A DNA stretch of 64,000 nt from Engraulis encrasicolus (GCF_034702125.1 NC_085867.1:44328187-44392186); one strand, 5' to 3'; counted from the stretch's first letter, positions 1 to 23,717 are shown. Notes: a model not told the origin generated them from the letters alone. Program-made: numbers and translations.

Positions 1-972
1 CATTATACTTAGCTGACAATGTTAATATAGTCCTCAGAAGAGATGAAGCAAGGGTAGCCTGCTAGACCAGATTGATAAAACTACAAAATGTACATAGTGT
101 GAAAGTATGGGTGAGTCTGTGCTTACGTGCTTGACAGCATGTAACATTGTGAACAATTTGAGAAGATTCTTGGTCTGAATTAAAATGAGCATTGCCAACA
201 CTAAAACTATGGTGAGAATAGACTGCTGCTAATGCTCGATTTGAATGGGATAGTGTCAGTGCAAGATGCCCTAGGTAGCAGGTTCCCCATCCTCTAATTT
301 CCATAACAGATATACGTATTTTATTTGTATGAGAGAGGGTAAAGGACAGGACCTTTCCATATGTATGAAGAACCCCATAAGATCACCTAATTCTATATTT
401 TTACAAGTGCATATTGTGAGAGCATTTCAGTCATCTTTAGAATGGCATTACAGATTACTCAATATAAGCTTAGGCCTACATGTAGGCCACAGTATGGCTT
501 CAGTTCAAATTAAATGGGAATGATTTCTTAGTGTATGTTGAGTAAGAAGACAGAGATTAAAAAAAAATGTTTATTTGCAGACAAGTCCTCACCTAGTACT
601 TGTGTCAAAAGTTGTATTAGTTAGCTCAGTAATCATTGAGTACTTAAACTGCTATCAAAACTGACAGCTGATGGACAACATGTACTGTAGGTCTTTTGCC
701 ACCCTTACCCATAGGAGAAATATCTATATAGAACAACACTTCTCATATGGTATATACTATGAAAGTAAATCATTACCTGGACTCATTTTCTTGATATGCA
801 AGGCACATAAATAGACTGGGCGGAAGAATAGTCGATCATACCCCGCCCCCCCAAACAAAATGCCACACGACTTTTTTTTAACCTTCAAGATTTTGAGTGG
901 TAACAGTAACATAACTCATTCCCACTACACCGTTTTGCATAATATTGTACATGTCCTCAGAATGCTCTACAT
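1..972. other. intergenic, no gene recognised
   Basis: I see no open frame of substance, splice pattern or recognisable repeat family in this AT-rich stretch. A run of eight C and short A runs occur near 841-890. Confidence 0.5.
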
Positions 973-1189
973 CAGTGGTTCTCAAACCTTTTGTGTGAAG
1001 TACCCCCTGAGAAAATATTGAGCTCTCCGAGTACCACCTTGATAACCAACATTAGAATATCGCAGTGAAGGCCTTCCATATTCACTTTTGCCAGTCAGTA
1101 CAGGAGAGGTTCATAATGGTATTCCAAGTACCACCAGAGATGTCTCAAGTACCACCTGTGGTACGCGTACCACAGTTTGAGCACCACCG
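973..1189. mobile_element. hAT-type MITE, 217 bp
   Basis: The left end reads CAGTGGTTCTCAAACC and the right end is its imperfect inverted copy (GTTTGAGCACCACCG). The element is flanked by a perfect 8-bp direct repeat CTCTACAT at 965-972 and 1190-1197. The 8-bp duplication and CA(G)...TG ends are typical of hAT transposons. There is no coding capacity, so it is a non-autonomous copy. Confidence 0.85.
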
Positions 1190-1206
1190 CTCTACATGTT
1201 TCAGTT

Positions 1207-1800
1207 CTATAGTTGTACTGTACAGTACAGTGCAGTGCAGTGGAGTGCAGTACAGTACAGTAGCATATAGAATGGTGCAGTATAATAAAGCACAGTAGAG
1301 TACAGTACAGTACAGTACAGTAGCATACAATACGGTGCAGTGCAGTACAGTAGCATACAGTACGGTGCAGTACAGTAAAGTAAAGTACAGTACAGTACAG
1401 TAGCATACAGTACGGTGCAGTACAGTAAAGTAAAGTACAGTACAGTAAGCATAAAGTACGGTGGAGTCTAGTTTAAGTACAGTACAGTAGCATACAGTAC
1501 GGTGCAGTCTAGTACAGTACAGTACAGTACAGTACAGTAGCATACAGTACGGTGCAGTACAGTACAGTAGCATACAGTACGGTGCAGTATAGTACAGTAC
1601 AGTAGCATAAAGTACGGTGGAGTCTAGTTAAGTACAGTACAGTAGCATACAGTACGGTGCAGTCTAGTACAGTACAGTACAGTACAGTAGCATACTGCAC
1701 GGTGCAGTAGAGTACAGTACGGTATATCACATTACAGTACAGTACAGTACAGTATAGTAGAGTACAGTACAGTGCAATACAGTAGAGTACAGTATAGTCT
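1207..1800. repeat. AGTAC-based minisatellite with higher-order unit
   Basis: About 590 bp are built from the pentamer AGTAC and variants. A recurring longer unit contains AGTAGCATACAGTACGGTGC at intervals of roughly 40-60 bp. The long open frames on the minus strand (LYCTVLYCT-type repeats) are by-products of the 5-bp periodicity. The GTAC core is self-complementary, so the tract could form many small hairpins. Confidence 0.9.
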
Positions 1801-3335
1801 TATAGACGTTAGCCCTCCAAAGCCAATAGGATTTCCACATGCTGTTGTTTTAAGTTTTTGAAAGACTATTTTAGTAGCCTATGTGAGAGAGGGAAGGCAG
1901 GCAGACATGTTTTAAACAAAGGACCACACCCACAAATAAAAAATAACGAGCAAACAATAAATTAAGTGGTTAGGTAGCCAACATGTCATCTAGATTAAAG
2001 CCAAAAGTAGATGGAAAAACAGACATGTTACCATTTTGCTCTTTTAAAACAAAGTATCTGTCAATATACTGTATGTATGGTGTATTGCATATTGATTATT
2101 CATAATTTCCTAAGCATAAATGCCCTTATCACTCCATTGTACACTTAGGACTGTGATATACATATCTGAACATTAATCAGCATACATTTGTCATTTGACA
2201 GCTGTCACTGACACTTGATATGTACATGTATTATTGACTTGATTGATATGAATATATTTCAGTTGGACTCCTAGGGTTAAATCATTGAGGGGGTCCTAAG
2301 GAAGTAGTAGTAGTAGTTTGTGTGTGTGCGCGCATGTGTAAGTGGGATTAAAATTGTTGTTTGCCATCTTTATCTGAAGAGCAGACTGAGTGTCTGAACC
2401 TGCTAATGCTAGCATGCTAACATTGGGACAGTTATGTGTGGCCCAGTTCAAGGGTTTATCTCTTCTCCCCTAAATTTTCTAACCACAATTTTCTTTTTGG
2501 ATGTTATAGATATGACCCACTGCAAATTTTTAAAACTCTTAATGAATGTTGGTTCAATACCTAAATGCCCAGAAATGAGCTCTCAATTGTAGAGTGATCT
2601 CATTCTGACCATGGTTTTTATGATTTTCCTGTTTTTGAATCTAAATAAGACATATATAACATTGTTTTTATGGTAAGTTTTGCACATATTTTCAAAGTTC
2701 AGTTTGTATACATCACACACAAATAGGTGGATTGGCCCATAACACCATTATGTCCAGGCAGTACAGCATTTTACTACTATTGGCTGGTTTTGGGCAGCCA
2801 TCTTGGATTTACCCCATAAAAATGACCTTAATGACATTGAAATTTGGGGCACCCCTTCTGAAATGATGGAGAACACCCTAAGGAAGGTCTACACCGATTT
2901 TGGTGCTTCTATCCAGCGCGTAACGATTAGGCCCTTTTTGGACGCTAAGAAACCCAGCTAATATGGCCAGATGGCAGTGACGCAGGCAGCCTACTTTAAC
3001 TGCCACATGTGCTACGCTCAGACAGCAGTGACAGACTGCACAAACAGTACATCCTGGCTGGAGGTAGTGGTGGGTGAGAGATCTTCAGTACGGTATATAC
3101 TGTTTGAGGAAACAGCATCTCTCATCTCTCATATCTCTCAACTCTCATCAGTCAACAGGACACAGGAAACTCTGAATGATGGATGCACACACTCAGCGAT
3201 CAATTTTTTCAATACTTCTTATGAACTGATCACCTTTTTTCTCTGAGGCACCGGGTGAACTGTATGCTGCTGATTTAAAACTGCTAACTAGACCCTTGAC
3301 TACAGGGTTCAGACTGTCAGACATACACTAATTAT
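1801..3335. other. intergenic, no gene recognised
   Basis: No gene is supported here. The segment near 2800-2815 carries a GCAGCCATCTTGGATT motif that recurs in the element at 60911-62078, so part of this stretch may be an old copy of that family. Confidence 0.4.
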
Positions 3336-3730
3336 TAGAGATGCACCGGATCCTGATTTTTAGGATCCTGCCACCGGATCCGGAACCGGATACCGGATCC
3401 TACGAAAGGGTTGAAAGACATAGCCAACTCGCACACGTGGGCCCTTTTAATTATGTTGGCGCAAACTATTTTTATGACTCATTGACTTACTACCACACTG
3501 CCTTCAACGGCCGCTTCCAAACGGCTTTCACTCCATGCAGCGATTGGGCTTGTGAAAGACTGACTGAAAAGCCTAGGCTACGTAAAAAGTAGAGATGCCC
3601 CAGATCCTGATTTTTAGGTAACTGCCGGATACCGGATCCACTGCTTAAGATCCTGCCGGATCCGGATAGTCTGAAAAATCCTATTATCCTGCCGGATCCG
3701 GAACCGGATCTTGGATCCTGTACATCTCTA
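3336..3730. mobile_element. hAT-type MITE, 395 bp (GGATCC-rich)
   Basis: Ends are TAGAGATGCACCGGATCC and the inverted GGATCCTGTACATCTCTA. A perfect 8-bp target duplication CTAATTAT lies at 3328-3335 and 3731-3738. The interior is rich in CCGGATCC motifs. A second TAGAGATGC-like end near 3590 suggests internal duplication or a nested relic. Confidence 0.85.
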
Positions 3731-3876
3731 CTAATTATTTACTTCAAGGCGTCAGTGGAAGTGGTCTTTGCCACTGTGTAGGTTTGTAGATTTTAAACAC
3801 TTTCTTTGCTATCATCAACGGCTGGAAGGCACTGGTAGGCTTGTTATTCTTGTTATGGAACTATGGCATCTCTACA

Positions 3877-3960
3877 CTGTAAAACATTGCAAGGCAGTTA
3901 ACGTAAAATAGTAAGTTGCCCTGCTGCCTTAAGTTTGTAAGTTAACTTAAAGTGATACTG
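3877..3960. mobile_element. partial copy of the ACTGTAAAACATTGCA MITE family
   Basis: One arm of a small palindromic element starts with CACTGTAAAACATTGCAAGG and continues with the GTAAGTTGCCCTGCTGCCTT block. More complete copies lie at 27258-27432, 30296-30436 and 57770-57956. The second arm is missing here. Confidence 0.65.
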
Positions 3961-5100
3961 TAACATTTTTGGAAATAAGCTTATTTTACACCTTCCCTTG
4001 AGTTAAATAATAGGGTTTTACCGTTCTCCTGTACTTTCAACCATTTTCTAGTTATGACAAAGTGCAAATTTTACCTCCAAGCTTACATTTAACATTGACA
4101 TTGACATGCATTACAGTGTACTCAAGATGACACCAATGAATGAAGTTCATTCAACACTTACAGAGTACTCTGGGAACTAATGCACTCTAGAAGATGTTTA
4201 ATCAACTCTCTGAGTGTTGAATTAATACTGTAAAATGTCCTGGGTAGGGGGTGATGTTAAACAAAAATGTGATAAATCAAATCAAATAAAGACAAATAAA
4301 AGAAAAAGTGATAAAATAAATAAAATATTTCTGAATTATGTTGCTAGTCTGATCCATTTGAAATCAAATAGACTGTATGTGGCCCTTGAACTAAAATGAG
4401 TTTGACACCCCTGATCTAGAATGATGTAAGCCTGAGTAACGTTCAACAGAAAACATAAATACAGTTTTATTTATATATTCATATTCAATTTATTTGATAA
4501 ATATTCATTTATGGTATTTATCATAAAATTGTATATATACATAATATTTATTATTACAAATAAACATGATAAATATTATGATGATAATAATAATAATAAT
4601 AAAAATAATAATCATCATCATAATATTTATTTATATTTATAATTGTTATTCTGTGTTTTATTGACTGATTTACAAAGCCAGTATGTCCCTAAGTTCACAT
4701 TTAGATTAAGGTTCACTGTCTCAGGAAGATTCACATTTAGAACAAGTTTTACTTTCTCAGCTTCACTGAGGTCTATACCCTGAAGTATTTTTTATGACCA
4801 AAGTTCCAAATAGAAACATCCTCCAACAGTCCAGTATAGGTACACCAAAGCAAATTCCCACTCCTTTACTTTGAACGTCCCAGGTATCGGTCTGGCATCA
4901 TGCAAAGGCGTCTTTATTTCAAGCTAGTGCATTCAAGTCGACATGTTGGTGCCATATTGCAGGTATAGTCCTCAGGTATTAGTCCCAATCAGGTGCTCTC
5001 TCTCACAATGACCAAGTGAGGTGGTTGGTGAAGGTACAATGCACAAGTACTTGACAGTCCTCTGAATGTCCACTGAAACATTAAATCCATTTCCATTATC
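3961..5100. other. intergenic, AT-rich, no gene recognised
   Basis: The stretch includes AT-rich simple sequence near 4490-4650 (ATAATA and ATTTAT runs). I see no supported gene or element boundary. Confidence 0.45.
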
Positions 5101-5119
5101 TGGCTCATCCAGCGGGAGA

Positions 5120-5560
5120 CACAGGGCTGAACTGGTCATCTGGCATACAGGGCTGGACTGGTCATCTGGCATACAGGGCATTTTCCTGGTGGGGCGACAC
5201 TCCTCAATGCTTTTGTTTGTTTGTTTCAAATTTTCCCTTTGAGACCGGCCCACAATTTAGATGGGACGGCCCATCGGTGCATCCTTAATGTACAGTGGAC
5301 TGGGCCCATCACAATTGTCCGTGGGGAGACACAATCAAGTACATGAGGAGACCAAAACAAAAAAGAAGGCATTCCTGTGGAGCAGAGCAGGCACGCCATT
5401 TGGGGTGGGGACAAAGGACTCACTTGGGCTCAAGGAGAAAGGTGGCCTACGTAGAATCGGGTCCGCATTACACTGTAATACGTATTGGGTTTGGGGCCCT
5501 TTCAGATGACTTTGTCCGGGGTCGGGCCCAAAGCCAGCAGTCCTGCAGTGATAATGGTCA
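5120..5560. repeat. GGCCC-rich interspersed repeat cluster
   Basis: Two copies of GGGCTGGACTGGTCATCTGG lie at about 5120-5180, followed by a diverged copy of the family containing CCTTTCAGATGACTTTGTCC. The same blocks recur at 8085-8260, 28270-28420, 37359-37515, 39460-39515 and 60140-60290. These are interspersed repeat remnants; I cannot assign a superfamily. Confidence 0.6.
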
Positions 5561-5689
5561 ATGTCCCACTTATGCCATTTTGCCACCAGGGGGTGATGAA
5601 TGAGAAGGCTGGGTTGTTATGGCAACCAGCTGCTGTTGATCCATCATCCCAGTCAGGATGGCGAATCAAGTAGAGAAAGATAATTCAAA

Positions 5690-5835
5690 CTCCACCCACC
5701 CCGCCCTACGTGGTCTAACGGTAGTGCACTGGGTTACTACGCCGGCAACGCGGGTTTGATTCCAGCTAGGGTCATTTGCCAGTCCTTCTCCGTCCCCCCC
5801 CCCCCCCAAAAAAAAAAAAACATCCATCATGCTCA
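5690..5835 (+). mobile_element. tRNA-derived SINE fragment with poly-C/poly-A end
   Basis: A tRNA-like head (CTACGTGGTCTAACGGTAG as A-box region, GGGTTTGATTCCAGC as B-box region) is followed by a short tail ending in about 14 C and 13 A. It is a retroposed tRNA-like unit, not a functional tRNA gene, because the acceptor arm does not pair. An AGAAAGATAATTCAAA block flanks it on both sides (5675 and 5876). Confidence 0.6.
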
Positions 5836-6291
5836 TCAGGCCGGCAAAGGGTGGAGCAAAGTATCGTCTAGTGGAGAAAGATAATTCAAAGTCCACCCAC
5901 CCAATGCCAAGGAGTGTGCTCAGGTTTGGTCTCCTAAGGGGGCGTTGTGCCCTACTTCTTCGGTTTTTGTGATGTTTGGTGGCGGCTCGCACAAGGTGTA
6001 CGCTACCACCATCTTCAGCGCTAAGGGAACTCCATTCATTCTCAAACTAAAGTCTTCAAAGGTCTCCTAACCGAAGGTCTAAAAGGAGCGTTCACCTCAC
6101 GTCACATCCAAGAAAAGAATGGGCTTGACGGTCCTTTGGGTGGAGTTCAGTGCTCAAGTTCAATGTAGTATTTGAAGAGCAGTTTTCAAAGTGAGAAGTC
6201 ATGAAGACTGTTGAAGTCGAAACATAATTCAGCCATGAAATAATAAAAGACAGAAAGGTTTTTGAATGTGCAGACTTCTCACTTTGAAAAC

Positions 6292-6422
<131 letters not shown>

Positions 6423-6469
6423 CGCGCGCATGTTTGAGAGAGGGGGGGGGGGGTCGTATTATGCACTTA

Positions 6470-6645
6470 ATCTCTGCTGCACTTTAAGTGGGATGGGGGG
6501 GCTGGGGGGGGTCAAGCACTGGTGTCACTTTTACCTCGTTTTGCACTTTACTTGGAAACCTGCTACTCCTAAGTATTGTACCCCAAACACAATTTCGTTG
6601 CCTTTTTGACAATAAATTCTTGAATCCTTGAATCCTTGAATCCTA
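6470..6645 (+). mobile_element. retroposon 3' end
   Basis: The segment ends with ATTTCGTTGCC...ACAATAAATTCTTGAATCC followed by repeated TTGAATCC units. This is the usual 3' terminus of a fish non-LTR element with a short tandem tail. No coding part is left. Confidence 0.55.
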
Positions 6646-7021
6646 CAGTTGGCCTTCGTCCTGCACCTTTTCCCGGGATGTGCACAATTCTCTCCTTCAA
6701 CAGTATTTGAAGAGCCTCCACATAGTGATACAGTGGGTCCCCAGGTGAGGTGGGTTGTCATGGAGACGATCCAAAAGGTGATACCGGGGTCAGGTCAGGT
6801 AGGTTGTCGTAGTGACCAGAGGACTGTAGATCTGCGTCGACGTGTCCGCTTTTGTTGTCTCTGTGAACACAATGTAGACGAAAGGCATATACAGTATTTG
6901 TCATTGTGAGACATACTGCACAGAACAAACTGGCATTCACAGTATGTCTACCTGGGCAAGCCCCGCAGGCAGACCCAGGGGAGTAGCGCGAGGGGACTAT
7001 GTACATAAACCACAGTTTAAA

Positions 7022-7245
7022 GGGCCAGTTGTGCCCTAATGGTAGGGGAGGTGGTCTTAAGATCAGAGGGTTGCAGGTTCAAATCCCACCCTTACCTCTG
7101 CCTACACCTCCATCCATGGCTGAAGTGCCCTCTTGAGCAAGGCACCTATCCCTACATTGCTCCAGGCACTACAGCCAATACCCTGAAATATACAGTATGT
7201 TTTGGATAAAAGCTTCAGCTACGTGTAATGTAGTGTAATGTGAAG
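7022..7245 (+). mobile_element. tRNA-derived SINE, TGTAATG-tailed
   Basis: The tRNA-like head has A-box-like (CCTAATGGTAGGGGAGG) and B-box (GGTTCAAATCC) motifs. A central domain with TTGAGCAAGGCACCTATCC and TTGCTCCAGG follows, then the tail TTTTGGATAAAAGC...TGTAATGTAGTGTAATG. The layout resembles fish V-SINE-type elements. Similar units lie at 63113-63325 (minus) and 63776-63985 (plus). Confidence 0.75.
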
Positions 7246-7385
7246 TCAAGTCAAGTCAAGTCAAATAAAGTGTACCTCAAGTGTAAAATCAATATAACAA
7301 GGTTGGTACAGAAGTTTGAAATTGCGTTTGACCACTCCAATGTGTAGTTAAACTAAACATATACTAAACGAGAGAGTGACAATAA

Positions 7386-7386
<1 letters not shown>

Positions 7387-7441
<55 letters not shown>
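7387..7441. repeat. (CA)n microsatellite
   Basis: About 27 CA units. Immediately after, 7447-7600 holds GGGCCCAAGC-type short tandem repeats. Confidence 0.97.
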
Positions 7442-7443
<2 letters not shown>

Positions 7444-8256
7444 TCATGGGGGCCGCTAGGGGGGGTGTGTGGTACAGATTCTAAGGGCCCAAGCCATGAT
7501 AGGGGCCCTTAAGGGGGCCCAAGCAATGATAGGGGCCCCAAAATTCGAATCTTTCATGGGGCCCAACATTTCTGGCAGCGCCCCTGCACACTGTAACACT
7601 GATGTGTGGGGACTATGTGTGTAAGCTATAGCATAAAATGTGTTGTTACTGACCGGATGGATACCAGACGCTTCTGGGCCTCCTCATTTAGGGCTTTCAG
7701 GCTGACCAGAACGGAGCCCGAACCAATTACGTTCAGCACTTAAGTGTTTATCTGCGAACCGCCCGTGTTCATACCGAGCTCTGAACTTTTCCCGCACGTG
7801 ACTGCGTTACCCGGATGAACCTGCTGACGGTCACGCTGTCGTCACGGTTCGCGGAGAAAAACCTAGTATTTTGCGGTTCGCATTGCGAACCAACTTTCCG
7901 ATTCGCGAACGCAAATATCTGTGGCGTGAACACGACGGCTGGTTCGCGATTAGGTGCGGGAACGGGCTCCAGCACGGTTCTCAGTCGGAAAGCGCTAATT
8001 GAGGCCTCCCTCCATCTTCTTCAGAACAAGGACATTGATCCTGCTCCTGTCTTCTATTCAGAGTCCTTTACTGGGTTGCATGCAGGGCTGGACTGGCCAT
8101 CTGGCATAGCAGGCATTTCCCGGTGCGCCTCGCACCCTCGTGGGCCCCTATTTTCAGAAATGTAAAACAATAAATATTTTTTAAATCCACCGATGAGTCA
8201 GTTCTGCACCTCTAATTATGAGGGGCCCCTTTAAGCCAAAAGTGCCCCGGCCCTAT

Positions 8257-8450
8257 TTCCCTAGCCAGGCTGTGCCCTCCTAGTGACGCAACACTTTCAG
8301 CATTGCAACTAGTCAGGTCAAGAGCAATGCAAGTACTTTCTGAGTTTCTGACAATATGGGAACTCCTCCCACTTTGTCGGTAAGCAAACAACCATAAGCA
8401 AACAAAGGGAAGTGGGTCAACCACGCCGTGTGAAGACTTGCCATTCGTAT
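8257..8450. repeat. interspersed repeat (CCTCCTAGTGAC family)
   Basis: The block contains GCCCTCCTAGTGAC...GGGAACTCC...CCCACTTTGTCG and recurs, diverged, at 34335-34460. There is no coding capacity and the element boundaries are unclear. Confidence 0.5.
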
Positions 8451-8579
8451 ATTTTGAGGACAAACTTTTTTAACCTAAATAAAATGCATTTTGCAATGTG
8501 ATGCAATGCAATGGAATGCCCAATACAAAAATGTCAATTTCCCAACATTCTACAAAATGGAGATGCAAATAAACTCTCC

Positions 8580-8698
8580 ACTTAGAGGCTGGTTAAGGAG
8601 TAAACCAGGTTAAGTTATCATCTAACTCCAGGCTCTTCTATCTATTACACAATCTACTTCTTGACTTAACCTGGTTTGCTCCTGAAGCTGCTTCTAAG
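8580..8698. mobile_element. small hairpin MITE
   Basis: TTAGAGGCTGGTTAAGGAG...CCAGGTTAAG is inverted as CTTAACCTGG...CTGCTTCTAA about 60 bp downstream, giving an imperfect 120-bp stem-loop. A similar unit may lie near 10706-10790. Confidence 0.55.
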
Positions 8699-8710
8699 TA
8701 TACCCCTTAG

Positions 8711-8909
8711 CAGTGTTGCCAGATGTGTCTGACCACATCCCGCCCAAAAGGTTCTCAAAAACCGCCAAAATGCGCTAAATTCCGCCCAAATTCAACAAAT
8801 TACATTGACTTCTATGGGCCCAAAACGGCTTAAAAAACCGCCAAATGGCCAATTTTTCCCGTTTTTGCCCGCCGACGCTCATCCCAAGTAGCCCAATCTG
8901 GCAACACTG
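8711..8909. mobile_element. hAT-type MITE, CAGTGTTGCCAGAT family, 199 bp
   Basis: Terminal inverted repeat CAGTGTTGCCAGAT/ATCTGGCAACACTG with a perfect 8-bp duplication CCCCTTAG at 8703-8710 and 8910-8917. Sister copies are at 53941-54138, 63413-63610 and, more diverged, 36867-37121. The interior has two arms of CCGCCAAA/CCCGCC motifs and no coding capacity. Confidence 0.92.
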
Positions 8910-8950
8910 CCCCTTAGCTGATGGGTGCTTTTTATTGTCTCACCAAGCAG

Positions 8951-9582
8951 GGCTGCGTTTCCCAAAAACTCTTAAGTAGTACTTAAGTATGAGGGGCCGC
9001 CTAGGCAATATATCATATCACCAAAAGTTTATGGATAAAATAGTCATATTGGCCTACATACAATGTTTTGTTCTGGTACATGCAAATAAAATGCTTGCTA
9101 AAGTGCATGTGTGAGGTAAAATAATGTATTTATAAACTTTTAGTGATGATGTGAAACCTATTTCTGGTATTTTGCCTAGGCGGCCCCTCATACTTAAGTA
9201 CTACTTAGGCTTAAGTGAAAGTGAAAGTGAAGAGTGAAAGCCCATTGGGAAACTCCAACTCCCATTGTCATTGTGACACAGCACTCCACAGCACACAAGT
9301 GAACACTGCACACTGCACACAACGAAATTGCATTTATGCCTCACCCGTGCAAGGGGGCAGCCCTCAGTGGCGCCCCATGGGGAGCAGTGCGGTGGGACGG
9401 TACCATGCTCAGGGTACCTCAGTCATGGAGGAGGATGGGGGAGAGCACTGGTTGATTACTCCCCCCACCAACCTGGCGGGTCGGGAGTCGAACCGGCAAC
9501 CTCTGGGATGCAAGTCTGACGCCCTAACCGCTCACCCATGACTGCCCAAAAGTACTACTTAAGAGTTTTTGGGAAACGCAGC
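8951..9582. mobile_element. foldback element interrupted by a SINE
   Basis: GCTGCGTTTCCCAAAAACTC followed by a CTTAAGTAGTACTTAAG-rich segment (8951-8990) is inverted at 9548-9582. An inner pair, ATGAGGGGCCGCCTAGGC at 8990-9007 and its reverse complement near 9175-9192, also matches. Removing the SINE at 9208-9549 restores one palindromic element of about 280 bp. GCTGCGTTTCCCAAAA is a recurrent end of fish MITEs. Confidence 0.8.
9208..9549 (-). mobile_element. tRNA-derived SINE (young copy), minus strand
   Basis: Read on the minus strand it starts with a tRNA-like head: A box TGGGTGAGCGG, B box GGTTCGACTCC. It runs about 340 bp to a GTGAAAGTGAAAG-rich end. A perfect 12-bp target duplication AAGTACTACTTA flanks it at 9196-9207 and 9550-9561. 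The copy at 54256 onward is nearly identical apart from a short CACTGCA duplication here, and a diverged 5'-truncated copy is at 40020-40312. The low divergence points to recent activity. Confidence 0.9.
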
Positions 9583-9654
9583 GCTGCTCAGTCAGGTACG
9601 AGGTCAGTGAAGAGCACACCCCACATGTCCTCCTTTCACAACTGTGTTGTCTTT

Positions 9655-9895
9655 GAGCATCAATATGGTTGCTCAGTCGATAGAGGAACCTGTTCGGCAA
9701 CCAAAACGTTTCAGGTTCAAGCCCCGCTCTGTCCGTCGATGTGTCCTTGAGCAAGACACTTAACAAATTGCTCCTGGTGGACACGGCCACTAGTTTGTGA
9801 ATGTGAGCATCAGTGAGTGGGTGTAAGTGTCAAGTGCTTTGAGTGCTCGAAGGAGTGGAAAAGCACTATACTAATATAAAGCTAAGAAGTGTGAT
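9655..9895 (+). mobile_element. tRNA-derived SINE (second type)
   Basis: The tRNA-like head GGTTGCTCAGTCGATAGAGG...TTTCAGGTTCAAGCC is followed by GTGTCCTTGAGCAAGACACT and the tail GAAAAGCACTATACTAATA. It differs in tail from the SINE at 7022. It is a retroposon, not a tRNA gene. Confidence 0.7.
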
Positions 9896-11344
9896 GTAGT
9901 GATAGTGTAGTGTATGCAATCACTTGTGTTAATGAACAATGAAAGTCAGCTTTTGTTTCTTATGAAGTGGATCATGTCTTTGCCTTGTTCATGTACAAGT
10001 ACTAGAGGCTCATTTATTTTGGTTATTATTATGTTTTAAGAATAGCACACTGAAGTAATCCCAAAAATCGTTGTGTTTTATCCACACAATTCCTGAAGTG
10101 TGGCGTTCTTTGGTGCCCAAAGTCCTTGATAGTGTGTTGCACTTAAGCAGACTTGTTACCCCTGAGGAGTCCATTATTATGGTACCTAAGCCAAGCAAGT
10201 TGCTAGCTAGTTGCTTCTTTGAGCTTTAGGGTTACGGAAAGATTTCGTACAAATTCAAAATAAATAAAAAATATGTTCGAACTGCAAATTAAAAAACATA
10301 GGCCTATGTTCAAAATGTGAAAATGTGGACCTGTATGGATCTTCGTCTCAGGGCTTCAATTATGCTCACAAGGGTTTTACTTTGAGATTGAGGATAGAGA
10401 CACTGTGATAGAGACCAGAGAAACCTGTTCAAGTGTTTCAGGTTGCACGGCCATATACAAGTATGTGTCCTTTCACTGCCTGTACACTGGGTGCGGTAAG
10501 ACATGGAAACTACTTTCACCACTGGTGGTAACCATAGTCTTTAGGTCTCCAGCACAGCAAGTTAGTTATTATACAATGCAGTATACAGAAGACTGACTTG
10601 TTTGAGTTTTGTTGAACCCTTGTATTTACTGGAAAGGGTTTTGCTTTATTTGCATTAGTCTGTTGCTTGGCAACTAAGTGGCTTCAGAATAATGAAGTAC
10701 ACATGGGGCCTGTACTAAGAAGCTGGTCCAAGCTACACCAAGTTAAGTAAAGAGGTAAATCATCAAATAGAAGAGCCTGGAGTCATCCTTTTCTTAAGAA
10801 AATTTGTGTCGGTACTGAGAAACTAAAAACCAAAGATAGAGCCACCACAACTGTGATCTAACCAGGGCAGTCAGCTGATTGGTAGACAAGTGCGGAGGTC
10901 TACCAGTTACTCAGATAAGTTACCTCTATTGGATGTCTACTGGTTACTCAGATAAGTTACCTCTATTAGATGGAAACTTTGTTTCTTTTTTTTAACTTTT
11001 ACTTTAGCCACCTCTGTAAGAGAGGCTCTTGAGAAAACCGACCCAAAAGTCTAGCATCACTTTAATGTATATTATTTACCATCCTTCTGTCATGTCCCCT
11101 AAATGCATGGGTATAATTTTAGGTGTGGATGGTGGGGACATGTCTATACCAATTTTTAAGATAAACCTAGCTTGTACCCACCAGCACGAACATACATGTA
11201 ATGCAAAAATAGCCTATAAGGACATCTTGACATATTAATGTCCTCACCACTTTCCAAGGCAAACCTACACCTCTGCCTGAATGTGCAATGCAAATTAATC
11301 ACCCTTGCCATCAAACTAACTTGAGAGAAAATGAACTGGAATGG
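9896..11344. other. intergenic 3' of the myosin gene, no gene recognised
   Basis: No second gene is supported. A direct repeat of a segment containing TTACTCAGATAAGTTACCTC (10908-10930 and 10945-10967) is the main visible structure. Confidence 0.45.
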
Positions 11345-11368
11345 ACAAAGAAATTCAGAAAATATAGG

Positions 11369-11374
11369 TTTATT
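11369..11374 (-). promoter_or_regulatory. polyadenylation signal of the myosin gene
   Basis: AATAAA on the minus strand, about 86 nt downstream of the TAA stop at 11460-11462. This fits the short 3' UTR usual for sarcomeric myosin heavy chain mRNAs. The cleavage site is inferred at about 11345-11355. Confidence 0.7.
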
Positions 11375-11459
11375 AAAATGACATTTTGTCACATGAAAGG
11401 TAAATTTGTTTGAGGATGGATGTTTAATCCATTTGAGAGGAGATGCGGATTCAGGAGCC

Positions 11460-23373
<11,914 letters not shown>

Positions 23374-23693
23374 GGCTGCTGTTTACTGTATCAATGAAAA
23401 GCATTCACAAATCGAACCACAACAGATAAATAATAGACCAGATGTCTGCCTTATAAGCAGAAAGATAAAACACCTTTCCGGGCTGACTTTCAATGACTAC
23501 TTTGAAGTGTTTGGGCTCTCATGTCAGTAAAATAACTACGTAAAGGATGAAATTGGGAAACAGCACGTGGCTGTAAGTGAAGTTGGACTTTCCTAGCTTC
23601 AAAAGATTCTCAAAACAAAACTAAGATCTTCTAAGATTTCAGCATAATCTGTTCTACTGGCAGAATTAATATGCGCTTATCTGACCTCAGCGT

Positions 23694-23717
23694 CTCCCAT
23701 GGCTGCTGTTTACTGGG
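23694..23717 (-). pseudogene. degenerate second copy of the myosin start exon
   Basis: On the minus strand, a CAG acceptor is followed by TAAACAGCAGCCATGG, identical to the acceptor/leader/ATG region of the real start exon (23385-23370). The reading continues as M-G-D-A-E-V-R and then meets a stop (TAA). MGDAE is the start of several other sarcomeric myosins. It looks like a remnant of a duplicated first coding exon. If it were spliced into the mRNA it would add an upstream ATG. Confidence 0.6.

Noticed and set aside
1095..1730. Open frames of LLYCTVLYCT-type repeats on the minus strand
   Set aside because: The frame stays open because of the 5-bp AGTAC periodicity; no protein features.
3341..3592. 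83-codon frame starting MHRILIFRILPPDPEPDTGS
   Set aside because: It lies wholly inside a MITE with 8-bp duplications; the GGATCC repeat explains the open frame.
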